Positions 33,105 through 41,683 of a stretch of DNA of 64,000 bases are shown here, one piece after another (position 1 is the first letter of the stretch; every line of letters starts with the position of its first letter). A model generated the notes under the pieces. That model saw only the letters and a program-made list of their open reading frames with translations. It was not told where the DNA came from and searched no databases. The DNA comes from Phycisphaerales bacterium (GTDB lineage: Bacteria; Planctomycetota; Phycisphaerae; Sedimentisphaerales; Anaerobacaceae). A program made the translations under genes and the position numbers. Location of the stretch: NCBI GenBank assembly GCA_030602885.1, contig JAUVYV010000001.1, forward strand, positions 62,001 through 126,000. Reading direction: 5' to 3'.

Positions 33105-33217
33105 TTGTTCAGTCAGCTAATACAGTGAGCAACGCTCACGTGGACGAAGGCGAAGGGCCTGCGCACAAACCACGTTTGGAGCAAGGCCCGCGCCGAGTAC
33201 ACCTGCTGACTGAACAA
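33105..33217 (+). ncRNA. Structured element C, candidate small RNA
   Basis: Outer stem TTGTTCAGTCAGC/GCTGACTGAACAA (33105-33117/33205-33217), 13 perfect pairs. A 7-base linker leads to hairpin 1, GTGAGC-AAC-GCTCAC (33125-33139). Conserved strand GTGGACGAAGGCG (33140-33152). Hairpin 2 is GGGCCT/AGGCCC (33155-33160/33184-33189), enclosing CAAAC-CAC-GTTTG (33166-33178). A consensus promoter lies 57 bases upstream. Hairpin 2 has a different sequence from A and B but the same position. RNA status is inference from structure and promoter. Confidence 0.45.
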
Positions 33218-33248
33218 CTCAGCGCTCTCGGCGTCCTCGGCGGTAAAA

Positions 33249-33285
33249 AATCCGTGCAAATCCGTGTCTATCCGTGGTTAAACCC
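33249..33285. repeat. ATCCGTG-type tandem dispersed repeat
   Basis: Imperfect tandem units of AATCCGTGNNNATCCGTGG type, a kind of intergenic filler seen in many bacterial genomes. Similar low-complexity runs (CTCTGTGGTCTCTGTGACC) lie at 32941-32970. Apart from the items listed, 32214-33795 holds no gene I can support. Confidence 0.5.
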
Positions 33286-33382
33286 CTTCTCTCTAAGGAC
33301 TTACAACTCTACAGCTGTAAAGAACTCTCTACAAATCGCACTTTTTATGCAAAACAAACCCAATGTCAAAATTATTAGACAA

Positions 33383-33740
33383 CATTTAACTCTATGCGCA
33401 AAAAGGACTTACAGAAAATTTCTTGGAAAATGCGGCAAAAAAGCAAACCCAAACAAACCCAATTCAAACCCAAAACAAACCCAATCTCCGAAAACCCCAA
33501 AATGAACCTAACCCTATACAATAAAAGAGATTACGAGAAAAATAGCCCCTTCGGCCCGCAAAAAACAAACCCAATTCAAACCCAATTTTCAAGCTGCCGG
33601 AGCCTGTCGAGGGCAGCGCAGATCCCCGAGAAGCTCCTCCAATGGCCCAGCAGCAGGGGACCCAACGCCAGGGTCGCGCAGAACCCCGCACCCATCGTGG
33701 TGCTGGGCCCGTTTCCCCACTGACCCGTTTTTCGCCCGGG
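33383..33740 (+). repeat. Dispersed composite repeat (copies 2 and 3) upstream of lpxB
   Basis: Two A-rich units (33383-33430 and 33502-33545) resemble 24279-24330, and a GC-rich unit (33669-33731) resembles 24379-24441 at roughly 85% by eye, again ending in a T-run. Between them are runs of AAACCCAATT-like units. As with copy 1, the next gene on the + strand begins within about 100 bases. Confidence 0.7.
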
Positions 33741-33795
33741 AATTCACCTTTTTCCCTTTTACTTTTTCCTTCTCACTCTCTAAAATACCGCACTT

Positions 33796-34947
33796 ATGCC
33801 CGACCAGAGCAGAAAATACCGCATCTTTCTAAGCGCTGCCGAGCCCAGCGCCGACGCCCACTGCGCAGGCCTCATAACCGCCTTGCAGCAAACACCTTAC
33901 GACATCGAATGTGTCGGCGTCGGAGGCCAGAAAATGGCTCACGCGGGCTGCAATCTGCTCGAAAATACCATCTCACACGCCGCCATGGCCTACAACGCAT
34001 TCGCGCACCTCGCACACTTCTACAAGCTCATCAAACGCATAACCCGTTATCTGCAAACAAATAACGTCGACCTCGTCGTCGTCTGCGACTCACCCGCATT
34101 CAACTTACCTCTCGCAAAAGCCGCAAAAAAACTCGCCATCCCAACCCTCTTCTACGTCGCCCCACAACTCTGGGCCTGGGCACCCTGGCGAATCAGAAAA
34201 CTGCGAAAATACTGCGATAAGCTCTGCTGCATCTTACCCTTTGAGCAGCAATGGTTTACCTCTCGCGGCCTTGACACCACCTTCGTCGGAAACCCCCTTT
34301 TCGACGAGCTCAATATTGCCCCAGCCAAGGCCAGCCGACGCGATTATGCCGCTTTCAACACTGATAACGCCAAAATCGCCATTATGCCCGGCTCGCGAAC
34401 CGCCGAAATCCGCTCACTCTGGCGGCCGATGCAGCAAATCGCAATTGCCCTGCGAAAAAAACACCGCAACGCCTCGTTCACCACCGTCGCCCTTGACGAA
34501 AAAACACAACAAGCCCTTGATTCCGCGCGACTTATGGACTTCCGCTGCAAATATGAAATCGGCTCAGTTTACCAAGCCGCCATCAACAGCGATTTTGCGA
34601 TTGTGGCAAGCGGCAGCGCCACTCTCCAGGTAGCCGCCGCCGGCTGTCCTATGGTCATTATGTATCACTCAAACCGTCTCCTCTGGCATCTCATTGGCCG
34701 ATGGCTCGTCACCAGCAAGTATCTGTCCCTGGTCAATATATTAGCGCAACGTGCGCTGGTGCCGGAGCTTATGCCGCATTACGGCTCAGTCGAATCAGTC
34801 GCCGAGACGGTGGAAAAGCTGCTCGCAGACCCACAGCGGCTTGCCCGGACAAGCGCCGAGCTTATCGACCTTGTCAGGCCATTAGCTGAAAAAAAGGCCG
34901 CCCCGGCAGTTGCGCAGATCGCAATCGATATGCTAAACCAAAGCTAG
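33796..34947 (+). CDS. lpxB: Lipid-A-disaccharide synthase
   Basis: A 383-residue GT19 glycosyltransferase, normal length. It condenses UDP-2,3-diacylglucosamine and lipid X into the lipid A disaccharide. Visible family blocks: FLSAAEPSADAHCAGLI near the start, VVVCDSPAFNLPLAKAAKK, YVAPQLWAWAPWRIRKLRKYCD in parts, LPFEQQWFTSRGL, FVGNPLFDE, and MPGSRTAEI with the C-terminal nucleotide-sugar site. Its presence implies an outer membrane with lipid A. The coding strand is C-rich, as in pgsA. Confidence 0.93.
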   Translation: MPDQSRKYRIFLSAAEPSADAHCAGLITALQQTPYDIECVGVGGQKMAHAGCNLLENTISHAAMAYNAFAHLAHFYKLIKRITRYLQTNNVDLVVVCDSPAFNLPLAKAAKKLAIPTLFYVAPQLWAWAPWRIRKLRKYCDKLCCILPFEQQWFTSRGLDTTFVGNPLFDELNIAPAKASRRDYAAFNTDNAKIAIMPGSRTAEIRSLWRPMQQIAIALRKKHRNASFTTVALDEKTQQALDSARLMDFRCKYEIGSVYQAAINSDFAIVASGSATLQVAAAGCPMVIMYHSNRLLWHLIGRWLVTSKYLSLVNILAQRALVPELMPHYGSVESVAETVEKLLADPQRLARTSAELIDLVRPLAEKKAAPAVAQIAIDMLNQS

Positions 34948-35082
34948 GCCACGCCTTAGTAGATTCTGCCGGCTCTGGTATGCAGTTCAAGCTGTGCAAT
35001 AAGCAAGCGACAGCGATTCATTGTCGCCGTCGTTGGCGTCATCAATGGCGGATTGAATGGCGGGCGCAGGGTGCAATTTCGC

Positions 35083-35757
35083 TCATAGATATTGGGTTTC
35101 GACGGTGTGAGGCAGCCGGTTCAGGGGGCAATCTTCACACTTGGGTTTCGGTTTGCAGAATTCTTTTCCGACTCTTACAAGCAGGGCGTGGTACTCATTG
35201 AACAGTTGGGTCTCTTCGTCGAGGTTTGACTGGAACAGCTCTCGTATTTGCTCGTAATCGGCATCGGTATCGATGAGCCCATGACGGGTCATTATGCGGG
35301 CGGTATAGGCATCGACGACGAAGACGGGCCTGTTTAGGGCGTAGAGCAGGATGGAATCGGCGGTTTCTCTGCCGACGCCTTTTATTTCGAGCAACTCGCG
35401 GCGCAGCAGGTCTGTTGGTATCTCATTTAGGTTGTTCAGTTGGCCGTCGTGGTTTTCGAAGAGCCAGGCGAGGAAGTTTTTCAATCGTCTTGCCTTTATG
35501 TTGTAGTAGCCGGCCGGTCGGATGAGCTCGGCGAGCTTTTCGATTTCGATCTCGTAGAGCCGTCTGGGACAGAGCAGATTAGCGGCCTTGAGGGTGGAGA
35601 TTGCCTTTTCGACGTTTGCCCAGTTTGTGTTCTGGGTAAGTATTGCGCCGACGATGATTTCGAATTGCGTTTCGCCGGGCCACCAGTGCTGCGGGCCGAA
35701 GCGTTCGAAGAGTCGCTGATAAATTTCGTTTAGCTGTTCGCTGGTCATAAGTCTCAA
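35083..35757 (-). CDS. Endonuclease III-like DNA glycosylase (HhH-GPD family)
   Basis: A 224-residue base-excision-repair protein. AILTQNTNWANVEKAI (about residues 36-51) and the helix-hairpin-helix LLEIKGVGRETADSILLYAL are followed by VVDAYTARIM, which carries the catalytic Asp. The usual endonuclease III Lys position within the HhH is not clear here (GVGRETA). The C-terminal cysteines form CKPKPKCEDC, three rather than four, so the [4Fe-4S] cluster may be absent or changed, as in MagIII/HP0602-type 3-methyladenine glycosylases. I favour that subfamily over true Nth. Confidence 0.82.
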   Translation of the reverse strand: MRLMTSEQLNEIYQRLFERFGPQHWWPGETQFEIIVGAILTQNTNWANVEKAISTLKAANLLCPRRLYEIEIEKLAELIRPAGYYNIKARRLKNFLAWLFENHDGQLNNLNEIPTDLLRRELLEIKGVGRETADSILLYALNRPVFVVDAYTARIMTRHGLIDTDADYEQIRELFQSNLDEETQLFNEYHALLVRVGKEFCKPKPKCEDCPLNRLPHTVETQYL

Positions 35758-35868
35758 CCGTCTGCAGTGAGAAGCTCTGCGTTCTTGAGTATTGTAATTT
35801 CCGCTCGGCTGAAGTAAACTCTGAAAACGCTGAAACAGTAAACTAAGTATGGTGTCGAAGGGACGGCA

Positions 35869-36780
35869 GTGACCAAGGCAATGGCGGACAAGTTCAGGTT
35901 CAGCACCAGTCAGGTATTCAATTTCGCACCGGATTCGTACCTTGAGCGGACGAGCCGGCCGGTGTATGCGGTGGTTTTTCTACTCCCCTTTATCATCTTC
36001 TACGAGCTCGGGACGATTCTGATCAATACCGATGTGCTCAATCGCAGCCAGGTGCGTGTAGTCGCGTTTGTGTGGCTTCAGAATTTTCTTGAGTACGTGG
36101 GTTTTGGGGGCAAGAGTATCTGGGCGGCGCCCGCTCTTGTGGTGGTGGTGATTTTACTTGCGTTTCAGGTGGCGTCCGGCAAGCGTTGGCGTGTCTGGTT
36201 TGCTGATATGTTGCCTATGACGGTCGAGTGCGTTCTGCTCGCGGTGCCGCTTATTGTATTGAGTTTGATATTGCACAGCTCGGGTTCGCCAGGTGCCGAT
36301 GTCACCGTTGACGGAAGCTGGGCTGTGCCGCACATTGAGGGGCCGATGTCAAGCTGTGCGACGATTGCCGGAAGTGGCGCCGGCGGGCCGGCGGTTGCGG
36401 CAGGTCAGGGCTCTGTTATGGCCGATGTTGTCACCGGCGTCGGGGCGGGAATCTATGAGGAGCTGGTATTTCGATTGATTCTGATATGTGCGCTGATGAT
36501 GGTGTTGCAGGACGTCTTGAGGTTCAGCAGGATAAGAGCGGTCATAATTTCGGTTTTGATTTCGGCGGCTCTGTTCAGTGCGCATCACCACCTTGATTTG
36601 GTTAGCGGGCGGCTTAACGAGCACGACGTATTCGACTGGGCGAAGTTCACATTCCGGACGATTGCGGGTGCTTATTTTGCGGTTTTGTTTGCGATACGGG
36701 GCTTTGGAATAACGGCTGGGACGCACGCTTTTTACGATATAATCGCAACCTGCCTGAACGCATTCATGTTCGGCAGATAA
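35869..36780 (+). CDS. CPBP-family intramembrane metalloprotease
   Basis: A 303-residue protein with about seven or eight membrane helices. The Rce1/CAAX-like motifs are present: EELVFR (about residue 202; EExxxR) and HHHL (about 243; HxxxN/B-type). These proteases act within the membrane, and bacterial members serve in bacteriocin self-protection or protein sorting; the target here is unknown. GTG 35869 has AGGGACGG upstream; ATG 35881 is an alternative. It diverges from the glycosylase gene across a 111-base gap. Confidence 0.8.
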   Translation: MTKAMADKFRFSTSQVFNFAPDSYLERTSRPVYAVVFLLPFIIFYELGTILINTDVLNRSQVRVVAFVWLQNFLEYVGFGGKSIWAAPALVVVVILLAFQVASGKRWRVWFADMLPMTVECVLLAVPLIVLSLILHSSGSPGADVTVDGSWAVPHIEGPMSSCATIAGSGAGGPAVAAGQGSVMADVVTGVGAGIYEELVFRLILICALMMVLQDVLRFSRIRAVIISVLISAALFSAHHHLDLVSGRLNEHDVFDWAKFTFRTIAGAYFAVLFAIRGFGITAGTHAFYDIIATCLNAFMFGR

Positions 36781-36915
36781 AAACTTTTGCAGATTTCGCG
36801 GCTTTTGCGGTTTTTTGAAAAAAACTTCACTTCTGTTAGTCTTTTGGTTTTCACAACTTGCGAAATAACAGTCCTATAAGCGTCTGGAAAGGCCTTATCA
36901 GTATTGATACGGCCC

Positions 36916-36945
36916 TTGAATTGGTTAGGGCCATTTTTGTATAAT
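36916..36945 (+). promoter_or_regulatory. Sigma-70-like promoter
   Basis: TTGAAT (36916-36921), 18-base spacer, TATAAT (36940-36945), 60 bases upstream of the next + strand start. Confidence 0.55.
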
Positions 36946-37005
36946 GAGGGTGTGGACAGAGATGACAACAGTTGGTTTACAGTAGCTTTTAGGGTTGACT
37001 AATCA

Positions 37006-37551
37006 ATGGAATCACCGCAGATCAATATAGCTATCGAAGAGTTATCATTCAGCCTGTTTCAACGCCCCTTACATCCTGAATTGTTCAGTATATATGCAAG
37101 CAGGAAGTTGAGGACGGAGAAATACGAAGCGCTAATCTGGGTGACCGGATGCACTCATGTTGTGAGTGTTTTTGCCGGTGATGTGTGCCTGACGGAAGTT
37201 ATCAGCGCACCGGGGCAGATGCTTCCGCAGCGTGGGCTGATAGAGCGTTTTCAGTTCCGCGGGTCGCGTTCGCATAAGTGCACGTTGAGCAGGGGGGTCA
37301 GCTATATGACCGATTTTCAGGTTGAGCGGATGAGCACCAATCTGTATCGGCAGAGTCATACCGACCTTGAGCGGTTCGGCAGGGACCGCGGTGTCTTTGT
37401 CAAGTTCCCGGAGCTGGAGATAGACGGCCTTCAGCCGTTCTGCTATATCGACTTCGAAGCGAGAAAAACCGAGCTGCACATTCATACCTTTGCCGCATAC
37501 CCCGACCAGATTGCGATGATCAAAACGCAGTCCCTGTTCGACTTTCAATAA
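37006..37551 (+). CDS. DUF2617-like conserved hypothetical protein
   Basis: A 181-residue protein without signal peptide or membrane segment. The order of blocks (start, IWVTGCTHVVSVFAGDVCLTEV, GVSYMTDFQVERMS, and a C-terminal IDFEARKTELHIHTFAAYPDQIAMIKTQSLFD, in parts) recalls the DUF2617 family found in planctomycetes; this assignment is from memory of the pattern. Function unknown. It has its own promoter-like sequence and lies alone between a protease and a convergent membrane protein. Confidence 0.6.
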   Translation: MESPQINIAIEELSFSLFQRPLHPELFSIYASRKLRTEKYEALIWVTGCTHVVSVFAGDVCLTEVISAPGQMLPQRGLIERFQFRGSRSHKCTLSRGVSYMTDFQVERMSTNLYRQSHTDLERFGRDRGVFVKFPELEIDGLQPFCYIDFEARKTELHIHTFAAYPDQIAMIKTQSLFDFQ

Positions 37552-37612
37552 GAGACGCTCTGCAAGTTGGCAGGGCCGGGTGAGTGGCGACATGCATACC
37601 GTGACACAGCGA

Positions 37613-38602
37613 TTATGTCTTTGGCTGTTGCTGCCGGGCGTTTTGTTCGATGATGTGGATTTTTTCGCGGATTTCTTCGGCCATTCTGCTGTTAGGGAAG
37701 TCACGAATGATTTCGCGTCCGGTTTCGAGCGCTCTTGGCCACTGCTTTCCCGAGACGGCGAGCGAGAACTGAACGCCGAGGTTGTGCAGTTTTGATCTAA
37801 AGATGTCCCTTGCGCCTTCCTGTAAGGCCAGTCCTTCGTTTGGCGTGAGGTACTGGTCGAGCTCACGGAGGATTTCAAGACTTCGGTCCGTGGCCTGTCT
37901 TTTCACGGCATCGTCCCAGGCGTTGAGCAGGACCTTTTTGCGTTCCGCTTTTTTGTCGGTGAGTTTCTGGCGCAGCTCCTTTGCCTTTTCGGAGTCAGGG
38001 TATGCCTGTATGAGGCGTTCTATGTGTGTGCTTGCCTTTGCCCACTGATGCTCTTTGAGGAGTTTGTCGATGTGGGCGATGACCTGACTCATCCTTTCGG
38101 CGTCGGTGGCGTCGCGGTACTTATCCGCCTGGTTTTTCAACTGCTCGGCCAGCTTCTTATAACCCGTTCGATGTACGATTTCATCGATGATTTCATAAGC
38201 AGTCTCGAAGTCTTTCTGCTGGAGCTTGTCGAAGACAACGTCCTGAAAGGTCTGTCTTTCGGCGTCGCGGAATGCGATTGCCTTTGCCGTTTCAGTCAGT
38301 CGCGTGCCCTGGTTTACCTGCGTCAGCAGCTCTCTGGTTTTGGTAATTTCGCCGGAAAGCTTGTCGATTTGCGAGCTGCTTTCGTCTATGGTATCGAGTA
38401 TTTTGAGAATGGCCATAAGCATAATGACCAGCACGGCGAGAGCTGCGAAGCCGATGAGCAGCCATAGGACGGACAGGAGCTTTGCCTCGGCCCGGTCGAA
38501 GACGCCGGTTAAGAGCACAACGGCCACAACTGCGATTATGACGCCGTAAATGATGAGCATGTTTCTGAACTTGAATACGGAACTGTCTTTTCCCAGGCCC
38601 AT
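37613..38602 (-). CDS. Membrane protein with helical-repeat cytoplasmic domain
   Basis: About 329 residues from ATG 38602 (MGLGKDS); an ATG five codons upstream is possible. Two membrane helices (about residues 15-37 and 48-70) are followed by a coiled coil (about 75-110) and TPR-like helix pairs (about 140-325) with repeats such as WAKASTHIERLIQAYPDSEKAKEL and WPRALETGREIIRDFPNSRMAEEI, in parts. The C-terminus is Gln-rich. Probably a scaffold; function unknown. A strong minus-strand sigma-70 promoter is at 38646-38675. Confidence 0.65.
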   Translation of the reverse strand: MGLGKDSSVFKFRNMLIIYGVIIAVVAVVLLTGVFDRAEAKLLSVLWLLIGFAALAVLVIMLMAILKILDTIDESSSQIDKLSGEITKTRELLTQVNQGTRLTETAKAIAFRDAERQTFQDVVFDKLQQKDFETAYEIIDEIVHRTGYKKLAEQLKNQADKYRDATDAERMSQVIAHIDKLLKEHQWAKASTHIERLIQAYPDSEKAKELRQKLTDKKAERKKVLLNAWDDAVKRQATDRSLEILRELDQYLTPNEGLALQEGARDIFRSKLHNLGVQFSLAVSGKQWPRALETGREIIRDFPNSRMAEEIREKIHIIEQNARQQQPKT

Positions 38603-38645
38603 AATCGCCCCTTCCAAAAATAGATTTTCTTACCGCTACTATCGT

Positions 38646-38675
38646 ATTATAATGGTTTTACTTTGGCCGTGTCAA
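38646..38675 (-). promoter_or_regulatory. Consensus sigma-70 promoter
   Basis: On the minus strand TTGACA (complement of 38670-38675), 18-base spacer, TATAAT (complement of 38646-38651), 44 bases before the start of the TPR-like membrane protein gene. Confidence 0.7.
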
Positions 38676-38732
38676 TATCAAAGGCGAGCAGCCAAAAAAG
38701 TGCAAAGCGTATGGCGATAAGGGGTAAAGCAA

Positions 38733-39992
38733 ATGAAGCGGGTCAGTTACGCATTTATTCTGGTTTTCATGCTGGTGACGGGGCTGTCCGGCCAGGTGAA
38801 GGCCGCTGCGCAGACAGTTGAACAAACGATCGCGGAGGGCAACAACCGCTTTGCCTTTGGGCTTTATGAGAAGCTGCGAAACCAGAAAGGCAATTTGTTT
38901 TTTTCTCCGTACAGTATCTCAACGGCTTTGGCTATGGCCTACGCGGGAGCAGGAGGCGAGACCGCCGGCCAGATGGGCCAGGTCCTGGGCTTTGCGGGTG
39001 CGCCGAAGGCGACGGCCCTTGCGCTGGCGGATGCGGCACCGCACAAAAAGGAGATTCACGAAGCGTTTGGGCAGATTATCAAAGACTTGAATGCGAGAGG
39101 TGCCAAGGGTGCGTACGAGCTTGTGGTGGCGAATGCTTTGTGGGGACAGAAGGGACACGAGTTTTTGGAAGATTTTCTTGAGCTTGTGAAGACCAATTAT
39201 GACGGTAAGCTGCAGGAGCTTGATTTTGCAGCCGACAGCGAAGGTGCGCGCAAGACAATCAATGCATGGGTTGAGCAGAAGACCAGGGACAAGATAAAGG
39301 AGCTTATCAAGCAGGGCTCGTTAGGACCCATGACGCGACTGGTGCTGACGAATGCGATTTACTTCAAGGGTAACTGGGCCAGACAGTTCAAACCGGAGAT
39401 GACCATACAGGAGCCGTTTACCCTGCTGAGCGGGAAAAAGGTGGATGTCCCTATGATGCGCCAGGATGATAAGCGGAGCGGCTACGCTGAAAACGAGGTT
39501 TGTCAGATTCTCGAAATGCCTTATGTTGATGATGAACTGTCGATGGTGGTCTTACTGCCAAAAAGGGTTGACGGCGTGAAGGCACTGGCCGAAGAGCTTA
39601 CGAGTGAAAACGTTGCGAAGTGGCTTGGCAAGCTTCGCAAGCGCGAGGTGAAAGTTTTCTTTCCGAAGTTTAAGATGACCAGTGAATTTGGCCTGTCGGA
39701 TGTATTGAGCTCAATGGGGATGGCGGACGCATTTTCACCGAACAAAGCTGATTTTTCTGGTATGACAGGCAAGAGGGACCTTTTCATTTCGGCGGTTATT
39801 CATAAGGCATACGTGGACGTAAACGAGGAGGGCACCGAGGCGGCTGCGGCAACTGGAGTGGTGATGAAGCTGACGTCGGTAGGACCTGTGATGCCGGTTT
39901 TCCGTGCGGATCATCCGTTTATTTTTCTGATACGTGACAACTGTTTGGGCAGCATCTTGTTCATCGGCCGGGTAATGGACCCAAAGAGCTGA
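38733..39992 (+). CDS. Secreted serpin (serine protease inhibitor)
   Basis: A 419-residue protein with a signal peptide (about residues 1-25, ending GQVKAAA) and a full serpin domain: NLFFSPYSISTALAMAYAGAGG, VLTNAIYFKGNW, the breach/shutter residues, and the C-terminal FIFLIRDNCLGSILFIGRV. The reactive-loop hinge EEGTEAAAATGVV has the small residues of inhibitory serpins. Counting from the hinge puts Thr-Ser at P1-P1', with Lys two residues before, so target preference is unclear. It likely protects surface or secreted proteins from foreign proteases. Confidence 0.93.
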   Translation: MKRVSYAFILVFMLVTGLSGQVKAAAQTVEQTIAEGNNRFAFGLYEKLRNQKGNLFFSPYSISTALAMAYAGAGGETAGQMGQVLGFAGAPKATALALADAAPHKKEIHEAFGQIIKDLNARGAKGAYELVVANALWGQKGHEFLEDFLELVKTNYDGKLQELDFAADSEGARKTINAWVEQKTRDKIKELIKQGSLGPMTRLVLTNAIYFKGNWARQFKPEMTIQEPFTLLSGKKVDVPMMRQDDKRSGYAENEVCQILEMPYVDDELSMVVLLPKRVDGVKALAEELTSENVAKWLGKLRKREVKVFFPKFKMTSEFGLSDVLSSMGMADAFSPNKADFSGMTGKRDLFISAVIHKAYVDVNEEGTEAAAATGVVMKLTSVGPVMPVFRADHPFIFLIRDNCLGSILFIGRVMDPKS

Positions 39993-40059
39993 GCAGTCGG
40001 TGAGGTGCGCGAAGATTCATTTCGAGGGCACATCACAGCCAGTGGTGTTTCATTAGTCG

Positions 40060-40088
40060 TTGACAGTTCCTGCTGTCCGCAATACATT
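40060..40088 (+). promoter_or_regulatory. Sigma-70 promoter for the sulfatase gene
   Basis: TTGACA (40060-40065), 17-base spacer, TACATT (40083-40088), ending 33 bases upstream of ATG. Confidence 0.6.
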
Positions 40089-40121
40089 ACATTTTCTTTC
40101 TTTCGGTAAGGAGATAAGGAT

Positions 40122-41651
40122 ATGCAGACAAGAAGAGAATTCTTGAAGAAGGTCGGGTATGCTGCGGCGTCGGCAGGGGGCTTGTCATTCTTGACCGGCT
40201 GTGCCACTACTGGTCGGATGACCAGTGCCGGCAAAGCTCGGCCTAATATCGTGTTTATCATGACCGATGACCACGCTTCCCATGCCCTCAGTTGCTATGG
40301 CAGCAGGATTAACAAGACGCCGAACCTCGACCGAATTGCAAATGAGGGGATGCGCTTCGATAACTGCTTCTGCACGAACTCGATTTGTGCGCCGAGCAGG
40401 GCGGTGATTTTGACGGGCAAGTACAGCCATATCAACGGCGTGATTGACAACAAGGTCAGGTTCGACGGCAGCCAGCAGATCTTCCCCAAATTGCTGCAAA
40501 AAGCGGGCTACGAGACAGCGATGATAGGCAAGTGGCACTTGAAGAGTTCTCCGACGGGGTTTGACTACTGGTGCGTCCTGCCGGGCCAGGGTGACTATCA
40601 TAATCCGAGTTTCATCGAGATGGACGCTAAAAGGCGATACAGGGGTTATGTCACGGATATCATAACCGACAAGTCTATTGAGTGGTTAAAAAAACGCGAT
40701 GGTCGTAAGCCGTTTTGTCTTATGTATCAGCACAAGGCGCCGCATCGAAACTGGCAGCCCGATGAGAAGCACGCGAAAATGTATGAGGATATAGATATTC
40801 CGCTGCCGGAGACATTCGACGATGACTGGAGCACTCGAAGTGACGCGGCCCGCGAGCAGGAGATGACAATCGAGCATCACCTGACGCCTGGGGATTTGAA
40901 GGTGCCGCCTCCGCCCGGACTCAAGGGTCAGGCACTTAAAAAATGGAAGTACGAGCGATATATCAAGGACTACCTGCGCTGCATCGCCTCGGTGGATGAT
41001 AACGTCGGTCGGTTCCTGGATTATCTCGACGAGGCCGGTTTGGCGGAGAACACGGTTGTGGTCTATACATCCGATCAGGGCTTCTATCTTGGCGACCACG
41101 GCTGGTTCGATAAACGGTTCATGTATGAAGAATCGCTTCGGATGCCGTTTCTTATCCGCTATCCGAAGGAGATAAAACCGGGTTCGGTGAATGAGGATAT
41201 TGTTGTGAACATTGATTTTGCCCCGACGTTTCTCGGTTTCGCCGGCGTCAACGCACCCTCTGACATGCAGGGCGAGAGCATTCGGTCGATTTTGAGAGGA
41301 CAGACACCGAGCGACTGGCGCAAGAGCATGTACTATCATTACTATGAATACCCCGGCTGGCACATGGTCAAACGCCACTACGGCGTGCGGACCGAACGAT
41401 ATAAACTGATGCACTTCTATTACGACATCGATGCGTGGGAGCTCTATGATTTACAAAAGGATCCGAACGAACTGAATAACGTTTACGAAGATCCCGCCTA
41501 TGCCGATATCATAACCGACCTGAAGGCCGAGCTGAAGCGCCTGCAGAAAAAATACGGTGACAGCGACGAGCTTGCCCGCAAGTACATTCAAGAGAACCCC
41601 GAAGGAGACATGCCCGCAAACCGGCAAAAAAGAGGCCCTGCACGCAAGTGA
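40122..41651 (+). CDS. Sulfatase (formylglycine-dependent), exported lipoprotein
   Basis: A 509-residue alkaline-phosphatase-superfamily enzyme hydrolysing sulfate esters. The signal [10 protein letters not shown] has a Tat-like twin arginine and ends in a lipobox FLTGC (Cys near residue 26). [19 protein letters not shown] holds the first Ca-binding Asp pair. CAPSR at residue 89-93 is the C-x-P-S-R motif whose Cys becomes formylglycine; GKWHLK and [15 protein letters not shown] carry the remaining active-site residues. The maturase gene is not here. It fits growth on sulfated polysaccharides together with the GH29 gene 5 kb downstream; the substrate class needs SulfAtlas-type comparison. Confidence 0.92.
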   Translation: MQTRREFLKKVGYAAASAGGLSFLTGCATTGRMTSAGKARPNIVFIMTDDHASHALSCYGSRINKTPNLDRIANEGMRFDNCFCTNSICAPSRAVILTGKYSHINGVIDNKVRFDGSQQIFPKLLQKAGYETAMIGKWHLKSSPTGFDYWCVLPGQGDYHNPSFIEMDAKRRYRGYVTDIITDKSIEWLKKRDGRKPFCLMYQHKAPHRNWQPDEKHAKMYEDIDIPLPETFDDDWSTRSDAAREQEMTIEHHLTPGDLKVPPPPGLKGQALKKWKYERYIKDYLRCIASVDDNVGRFLDYLDEAGLAENTVVVYTSDQGFYLGDHGWFDKRFMYEESLRMPFLIRYPKEIKPGSVNEDIVVNIDFAPTFLGFAGVNAPSDMQGESIRSILRGQTPSDWRKSMYYHYYEYPGWHMVKRHYGVRTERYKLMHFYYDIDAWELYDLQKDPNELNNVYEDPAYADIITDLKAELKRLQKKYGDSDELARKYIQENPEGDMPANRQKRGPARK

Positions 41652-41683
41652 GGTCCCTTTTTGAACGGCTTGTTGCTGCTGAT

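Noticed and set aside
32562-33217. Structured elements considered as integron attC sites.
   Set aside because: They lack the GTTRRRY core boundaries, and no integrase or cassette-like gene lies between them.
24253-33500. Tandem AAACCCAATT and AATCCGTG-type units considered as CRISPR repeats.
   Set aside because: Units are short, imperfect and adjacent without unique spacers of constant length; no cas gene is present.
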